Shown: in pieces, positions 7,060 to 11,419 of the stretch
Numbering within the stretch: the first letter of the stretch is position 1
Layout: the number at the start of each line of letters is the position of its first letter
Origin: Bdellovibrionales bacterium
GTDB taxonomy: Bacteria; Bdellovibrionota; Bdellovibrionia; Bdellovibrionales; JAMPXM01
NCBI GenBank assembly: GCA_005793615.1
Contig: SXRI01000200.1
Location: 1-11,419, forward strand
Direction: 5' to 3'
DNA length: 11,419 nucleotides
Program-made: the position numbers and the translations under genes
The notes under the pieces: generated by a model
What the model was told of the DNA's origin: nothing
The model's input: the letters and a program-made list of their open reading frames with translations, nothing else
The model's database searches: none

Positions 7060-10000
7060 TGCGCGCCTCCGTTTAACTGTTCGATTCGACCTTCGAGATA
7101 GGAGACCATCGCGGTCTTGTCGGTTTTGCGTTCAAGCTCGAGAAGCTTCGTGAGACGCTCTCGGCTAAACGGCTCATCACGAACCAACTGCCGGCTTTTC
7201 TCAAGAGCGGAAAAATTCGGAGTTTCACGTTTCACTTCACTGATCGAGGCGATGGTCTGCAGGCGTTCTTTACGTTCCACTGGAGCCACTATTCGTAGAG
7301 CCTCTAACTCGCGCTCAACAAGCTTTCTACGGGCACCCGTTTCGCTCTTCATCGAACTCTCAAGAGCTCCGAGAGCGTCTTGATTCGCCCAGAAGTCTAC
7401 GAGCTTTTTCTCAATATCTTTAGCCCTTGTTTGATGGGGTGCTGCCTGCTGGGAAAGCAGCTGCAAATACTGCTGTTCTTCCTCAGCACTCAAACCTTCT
7501 GGAACCGGCAGCGCCAAAATTTCCTGGTAAAAACGATCACTCTGCTTACCTAGTAAATCCAAAGACAATATCTGTGCAGTCCAATCACCGACGGAAACAG
7601 CACGCGCCGCGAGCTTCTCCGATTCACTGAGTACATCGACGCGTTCTTTGAGAGTACGCGCGAGAGTTTTCTGCGTTTTGCTGTTGATCTGATGTTTTTC
7701 GATACGCGCTCTGAGGCGAACGACCTCCTCCATGATCTGCAATCTTGCCACTGCGCGAGCAGGAGCCGTAGAAGCGAGTTCTTTTTTCGCCAAGATGCGT
7801 TTTGCCAGGTCGGCATTCGGGGTCTTTGCGTAAAGATCCAAATAAAGCCCCGCCATGATTTCAGGCTTCTTCGCGAACACAACACTTTGCCGCTCGATCT
7901 CTTTTGCAGGATCAGGCGACATGCGCACAATGACCAAGGCAATCTGCTGATTCTTTTCCTGATCCTTACTGATTTTAAGGAACTCTTGATAGTACTCAAG
8001 CGGACTTGCTCCCGCGAGTTCCGCCAGCATCGCAAGCTTTAGCCATCGAGATTCACCGGTAAGGCTCGTCAGTTTCAGCGATGCCTGCAGCGCTTGTTTG
8101 AAATCAAGATTGAGTTCGGCTAGCCACGCTTGACGCGAGAGCGCGAACTCCCGATCCGTAGCCGTGAGCTCGGGAAGACGCAAGAGCTGTTCGGCAGCAT
8201 CACGAGCTTCAGGAAGCTTGCGAAGTTTTTCTGCTAAGATCAGACGATTCTTGTAGTAAGTGATTTTCTCTTCATTGCTGGCATTTGCGGCATCAAATCG
8301 CGTGAGCGTCGCCCAAGACTTTTCAAGGCCCTCACCCGTGCTTTGCTCCGTCACTGGCGCCTGGTTCCCCGTTACTTGGGATCCGGCAGTAGTCGAAGGC
8401 TTCACTCCAGTTTTTGCCACATTGACGGATTGGTTCAGCACGGCTTTACGGGCAATTTTTAAGAAGCCCGCGGCCTCGGCCGGAAAGATCTTGGCATACT
8501 CTTTAGCCCAGACTTCCAGACGGGCATCGTCTTTGAGCAAAACCAAGGCATCAAGAGACAAATCAGCAGCCTGCTTGCGAACAGCGGAAGCACCACCCGC
8601 CTCTTTCGCAAAAGCTACCTCACGCAAGTTCAGCGCCGCTTGCTCGTGATTTCCTTTTTCGTAAAGCATGTGTGCTAGCTGGTAACGAACATCGAGGGCT
8701 TTTTTCTGAGTTTTGCTCTGCGCAAGATATTGCTCATAAACCTTCAAACGCAGGTCAGCTGCCTTTGACAACTCCGCGGCCTCAATTGCCGACAAGAGAG
8801 CATTCTCAAGACGGCTCCCCGCCTCCTTGTCAGTATCATTCACCGCAATGCTCGCAGCTTTCAGGTTGAGCTCAACGCTGCGTTCAAATTGTTTACGATC
8901 TCGAGCCACCTTGGCAGCCCAAATCGCCATATCACTCTCTTGCGTAAAGACCTTGAGGTAGTTTTGATAAGCGGTGAGCAGAAGCTCCGAAGGCGTGGCC
9001 TTCTCGGCATGGTTCCAATCGAGAACGAATTTTCGCAGTCGCGACTTAAGCTCCTTGCACTCGGCACCACTATTGGCGGTGCAAACAGGAGCGGCTTGCG
9101 GATAGAGGCTCAGGGCACTTTCAAACTCTCTGCCTGCGGCATTGAGATCACGAGCCTCCATTTGCAACTGTGCCAGATGAACATGCGTTGTTAAACGTGC
9201 CGTCGGGTTCTTCTCGCGATTCTGCGCGAACTTCCAAGCAAGAATCGCCGCCTTGAACTGCCCAAGACGCTCAGCTTCGCCAGCGAAATAGGCGATATTC
9301 GCAAGTCGCTCGCGATCCGGACTCAATTCAAATATCAATTCAATATCGCGCTCGGTGATCGGACGCCGACTCAGGAACATCGCCAAATCACGCGCGACCT
9401 CACCCTGAAACTGCGTATCGGCTTGCGCCACTTCGATACTTGCACTGCGCGTGAGCAACTCTGGAGTGCGCAGGATTTTAACCAGACCACCGATCGCCTC
9501 TTCAAGGCGACTGGAATTGAACTCGCACCAGGCCAGGCGGTACGCGGCCAAACCACGACTGGCCGCTGACGGAATATCGACCACTTTCTTAAACTCATCA
9601 CGAGCGCGCGTGAAATTACGGCGTTTAAAATAGATCTCGCCGAGCGAAAGATGCGCTTCCGCCCTTTGCACCGGCTGATTCACTTCCTTGAGAATGCGCT
9701 CATAGGCATTCATCGCCTCGGCTTCATTACCATTCATCTCATTAAGATGACCGACCTGCGTCAGCACCTTGCCGACATTGGTGCGAGGCGTTTGCGGCAG
9801 AGCTTCGCGGTAAAGTTCAAGGGCCTTCATGCGATCATCGCGGCCGGCAACACACTTGGTGCACCCGCCTTTGAGTTCATCAAAAGCACTCATCCGTGCA
9901 CGCTCGGCATGCAGGTCGGCAAGACGAAGGGTGATCGCCGCCCGCGAGGGATCGGCGGGCGCGAGACTGCGATGAACCCGGGTGAGTTTCTCGATCAATG

Positions 10001-10124
10001 CCTCGCGAGTCCGGACATCTATGCCTTCTTCAGCCCGCGTGTTCGAGACAAAAAGAGTGATGAGAATCAAACTTCCGAGCAGGAACAATGCTGATTTCGT
10101 TTTCTTCAGTAAAACTAAACCCAT
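7056..10124 (-). CDS. Large periplasmic TPR protein (AgmU/GltD- or AglT/GltE-like)
   Basis: A 1022-residue exported protein. The signal peptide is hydrophobic about 11-26 with probable cleavage after T-R-A (31). Nearly all of the rest is alpha-helical solenoid. Clear TPR-type units are seen at about 117-148 (LTQVGHLNEMNGNEAEAMNA), 155-185 (AEAHLSLGEIYFKRRNFTRA) and 190-220 (GLAAYRLAWCEFNSSRLEEA), with further weaker repeats at about 312-342, 480-502 and 625-690. A Ser/Thr/Gly/Pro-rich break at about 565-598 divides it into two solenoids. A C88-T-K-C91 motif and the pair C348/C356 may form disulfides. Gliding clusters contain long TPR proteins, AgmU/GltD being of similar size, hence the tentative comparison. 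AAGGGG lies 5 bases before the ATG. Its place right after the exbD genes suggests a periplasmic scaffold for the motor; direct orthology is not established. Confidence 0.85.
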   Translation of the reverse strand: MGLVLLKKTKSALFLLGSLILITLFVSNTRAEEGIDVRTREALIEKLTRVHRSLAPADPSRAAITLRLADLHAERARMSAFDELKGGCTKCVAGRDDRMKALELYREALPQTPRTNVGKVLTQVGHLNEMNGNEAEAMNAYERILKEVNQPVQRAEAHLSLGEIYFKRRNFTRARDEFKKVVDIPSAASRGLAAYRLAWCEFNSSRLEEAIGGLVKILRTPELLTRSASIEVAQADTQFQGEVARDLAMFLSRRPITERDIELIFELSPDRERLANIAYFAGEAERLGQFKAAILAWKFAQNREKNPTARLTTHVHLAQLQMEARDLNAAGREFESALSLYPQAAPVCTANSGAECKELKSRLRKFVLDWNHAEKATPSELLLTAYQNYLKVFTQESDMAIWAAKVARDRKQFERSVELNLKAASIAVNDTDKEAGSRLENALLSAIEAAELSKAADLRLKVYEQYLAQSKTQKKALDVRYQLAHMLYEKGNHEQAALNLREVAFAKEAGGASAVRKQAADLSLDALVLLKDDARLEVWAKEYAKIFPAEAAGFLKIARKAVLNQSVNVAKTGVKPSTTAGSQVTGNQAPVTEQSTGEGLEKSWATLTRFDAANASNEEKITYYKNRLILAEKLRKLPEARDAAEQLLRLPELTATDREFALSRQAWLAELNLDFKQALQASLKLTSLTGESRWLKLAMLAELAGASPLEYYQEFLKISKDQEKNQQIALVIVRMSPDPAKEIERQSVVFAKKPEIMAGLYLDLYAKTPNADLAKRILAKKELASTAPARAVARLQIMEEVVRLRARIEKHQINSKTQKTLARTLKERVDVLSESEKLAARAVSVGDWTAQILSLDLLGKQSDRFYQEILALPVPEGLSAEEEQQYLQLLSQQAAPHQTRAKDIEKKLVDFWANQDALGALESSMKSETGARRKLVERELEALRIVAPVERKERLQTIASISEVKRETPNFSALEKSRQLVRDEPFSRERLTKLLELERKTDKTAMVSYLEGRIEQLNGGAQ

Positions 10125-10142
10125 GAAAACCCCTTTAAGGTC

Positions 10143-10640
10143 TTACTTCATCACCACAGCAAATTTAATGTCGCTATATCCCGCTTGGCTGCTTGCCAAA
10201 ACGATCCCATTCAGGAACTCATATTTCAGACGGCGATCACCCTGAATCGTCAGCGCCACCGGCGCCTCTTTTCCAGGATGAATCTCCTTATACTTCGTCT
10301 TGAGATCAATCAGTGCTGCTGTCAGCTCATCAACATTCACTTCTTTGTTTTCGAGAAAAATCTTACCCTGATCAATTTTGATCACCGGATTCAGATCAAG
10401 CACATCGGACTTGGCCGCCTTTGGCAGCTCCATGCCCTTTTCCAGATAAATAATGTCGCCGGTCGAAGAGAAGTTCATAAGCAGGAAGATCACTAAGATC
10501 GAAAAAGCATCGATCAATGCGGTCAGCAGCAGCTCTTCGGTGATTTTTCGCTTATGCCTCTCCGCTTCCGGGCGCAGAATCGAATATTCCGCGATCACGC
10601 TGTGAAAAGTCGTATCTTTAAGAATTCCCTGATTTACCAT
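10143..10640 (-). CDS. ExbD/TolR-family proton-channel subunit, second copy
   Basis: A 165-residue bitopic membrane protein. A longer than usual cytoplasmic N-terminus (about 35 residues) precedes one membrane helix (about 36-56, LLLTALIDAFSILVIFLLMNF) carrying Asp44, the expected proton-binding residue of ExbD/TolR/MotB-type stators. The periplasmic part (about 60-165) has the ExbD fold pattern: LNPVIKIDQGKIFLENKEV, VALTIQGDRRLKYEFLNGIVLASSQAGY and KFAVV. It would sit inside an ExbB-type pentamer. A longer reading from 10688 would overlap the preceding exbD gene by 29 bp; the ATG at 10640 has GGAAGGAAG just upstream and leaves a 19-bp gap, so it is preferred. AglS or AglQ of the gliding motor are the closest conceptual matches; which one cannot be told. 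Confidence 0.88.
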   Translation of the reverse strand: MVNQGILKDTTFHSVIAEYSILRPEAERHKRKITEELLLTALIDAFSILVIFLLMNFSSTGDIIYLEKGMELPKAAKSDVLDLNPVIKIDQGKIFLENKEVNVDELTAALIDLKTKYKEIHPGKEAPVALTIQGDRRLKYEFLNGIVLASSQAGYSDIKFAVVMK

Positions 10641-10644
10641 AATT

Positions 10645-10653
10645 CTTCCTTCC
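10645..10653 (-). promoter_or_regulatory. Ribosome binding site that fixes the start at 10640
   Basis: GGAAGGAAG on the minus strand ends 4 bases before the ATG at 10640; its AAGGA core is 6 bases away. It lies in the short gap after the upstream exbD stop, and the alternative start at 10688 falls inside that gene. Confidence 0.65.
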
Positions 10654-10659
10654 GCAGAG

Positions 10660-11115
10660 TTACAGCGGAGCGACTCCCAAATCCACAAAGCCGACGCGTT
10701 TCACTTCGTCCATAATCGCGATGATATCCTCGTAAAAAGATGCCGCCGCTGGCTGTACCAGAGCCGTGACCACCCGTGCGTCGAGTGAGCGAATTTGCGT
10801 GAGCGCCTCACCGAGTTTGGCGAGATTCGGCTTACCGTTTTCCGCCGGAATGGTCAGATGCTGAAGGTTGGCGGCGATACTGGCGTCTTTGGTGTCGATA
10901 GCAAGATCACCAGTTTCACGCATCAAAACCCACATGGTCGGTTTCTTTTCCGTACTCTCTTCGACTGCTTGACCGCCCACGGCCTGTTTAACGTTCATCG
11001 CGCCGATATTGATCCAAACTGCCGTTAAAAGCAGAAAGCAAATACAGGTCGACAACAAGTCGATGAAAGGAATCAAATTCACTTCAAAATCGAGATGCCT
11101 ATGACGTTTGCGCAT
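10660..11115 (-). CDS. ExbD/TolR-family proton-channel subunit, first copy
   Basis: A 151-residue bitopic protein. A short basic N-terminus (MRKRHRHLDFEVNLIPFIDL) leads into one membrane helix (about 16-36). The family pattern x-NLIPFIDLLST is present, with Asp19 as the expected proton carrier. The periplasmic domain (about 45-151) is divergent but keeps the ExbD arrangement, ending in SFYEDIIAIMDEVKRVGFVD, where the IIAIMDEVKRVGF helix is characteristic of ExbD/TolR. It shares little visible identity with the ExbD encoded next, so the pair is likely a heteromeric stator as in AglR-AglQ-AglS. GGAG lies 6 bases before the ATG. It is separated by 64 bp from the upstream channel gene, the largest gap among the motor genes. 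Confidence 0.92.
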   Translation of the reverse strand: MRKRHRHLDFEVNLIPFIDLLSTCICFLLLTAVWINIGAMNVKQAVGGQAVEESTEKKPTMWVLMRETGDLAIDTKDASIAANLQHLTIPAENGKPNLAKLGEALTQIRSLDARVVTALVQPAAASFYEDIIAIMDEVKRVGFVDLGVAPL

Positions 11116-11141
11116 GGCAAACTCCGATCAAAAACGATTAT

Positions 11142-11162
11142 GTTTCAGTGATTTCCTGAAAC
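11142..11162. repeat. Inverted repeat between the ExbB-like and ExbD genes, flanked by direct repeats
   Basis: GTTTCAG and CTGAAAC form a perfect 7-bp stem around a 7-base loop. AAACGATTA occurs on both sides (11132-11140 and 11159-11167), the second overlapping the right arm. On the minus strand the stem lies after the ExbB-like stop; the nearest T-run (TTTTT) comes about 7 bases after the stem, so terminator activity would be weak at best. It may be an mRNA-processing or stabilising hairpin that sets ExbB:ExbD ratios, or an operator for an internal promoter in this AT-rich gap. Function not determined. Confidence 0.4.
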
Positions 11163-11179
11163 GATTAAATTATTTTAAT

Positions 11180-11419
11180 TTATGCGTTAAGGCCAAGATC
11201 GGTAGCATTCAAGTCAGATGGCTTACTGCTAACCGCGCCACGACGCTTACCGATCGGCTCATACGAATAGCTCAGCCAGTTGAACGCTTTCAGCGCCGCT
11301 TGATTGAGATCCTCAGCCAAGGTGCTCGCTCGTCCCTGCAGAACCGCATACATCACCAGGGCCGGAATAGCGACGATAAGGCCGTAGGCCGTACAGTTCA
11401 TCGCCTCCGAAATACCCTC
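11180..11419 (-). CDS. MotA/TolQ/ExbB-family proton-channel protein, C-terminal fragment
   Basis: The last 79 residues of a gene that enters from beyond the right edge; the reading frame is open to 11419. The visible part starts EGISEAMNCTAYGLIVAIPALVMYAVLQGR, the hallmark last membrane-helix region of TolQ/ExbB/MotA-type proteins (G-I-x-E-A-x-x-x-T-A-x-G-L-x-V-A-I-P). A cytoplasmic helix (TLAEDLNQAALKAFNWLSYS) and a polar tail follow. These proteins form the pentameric ring around the ExbD dimer and carry protons across the inner membrane. Two exbD genes follow at once, confirming the assignment; AglR is the gliding-motor counterpart. The true start is upstream of the window, and the ATG at 11401 is internal. 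Confidence 0.92.
   Translation of the reverse strand, partial: EGISEAMNCTAYGLIVAIPALVMYAVLQGRASTLAEDLNQAALKAFNWLSYSYEPIGKRRGAVSSKPSDLNATDLGLNA

Noticed and set aside
9651..10094. 147-codon plus-strand frame
   Set aside because: Antisense to the signal peptide and TPR region of the 1022-residue protein. Its sequence is typical of a shadow frame.
10641..10688. N-terminal extension of the second ExbD to 10688
   Set aside because: It would overlap the preceding exbD by 29 bp, while the ATG at 10640 has a strong SD in the gap.
10660..11419. Assignment of the ExbB/ExbD genes to a Tol-Pal system
   Set aside because: No TolA, TolB, Pal or YbgF/CpoB follows; the partners instead are TPR proteins, an AgmX/PglI-type protein and a barrel.

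Overview
The window looks like chromosome from a Gram-negative bacterium of the deltaproteobacterial/Bdellovibrionota-Myxococcota kind. The evidence is an ExbB/ExbD motor operon whose partners are the ones seen in myxobacterial and Bdellovibrio-like gliding (Agl/Glt) clusters, an outer-membrane barrel of the type common in those groups, and many lipoproteins and signal peptides. GC looks balanced by eye. No species is claimed.

All genes lie on the minus strand, so transcription runs from high to low coordinates. In that order: C-terminus of a MotA/TolQ/ExbB proton-channel protein (11419-11180, cut by the window edge); two different ExbD/TolR proteins (11115-10660 and 10640-10143); a 1022-residue periplasmic TPR protein (10124-7056); a 90-residue exported protein (7059-6787); an inner-membrane protein with an AgmX/PglI (TonB-like) C-terminal domain (6753-5560); a lipoprotein with a Pro-Trp stalk and a C-terminal cytochrome c domain (5544-3856); an outer-membrane beta-barrel protein (3850-2996); a second exported TPR/coiled-coil protein (2976-1324); a lipoprotein with a carboxypeptidase-regulatory-like domain and a YfaP/DUF2135-like domain (1327-353); and, after a 107-bp gap, the N-terminus of a TolC-family outer-membrane channel (245-1, cut by the window edge).

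The genes are tightly packed. There are three 4-bp start/stop overlaps, most other gaps are 15-33 bp, and only the gaps at 11116-11179 and 246-352 are longer. Nearly every start has a good Shine-Dalgarno sequence. This is best read as one operon.

Inferred working model: the ExbB-ExbD-ExbD channel uses the proton gradient to move the PglI-like transenvelope protein. That protein pushes on periplasmic TPR scaffolds, the beta-barrel and surface-directed lipoproteins, as proposed for the Agl-Glt gliding motor. It could equally be an Exb-type energised transport or envelope-maintenance machine. The unusual parts are the c-type heme domain on a (Pro-Thr-Pro-Trp-Pro-x)n stalk, a second lipoprotein with a Pro-Thr linker, and the TolC gene that follows. 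No RNA genes, mobile elements, CRISPR arrays or origins were seen.
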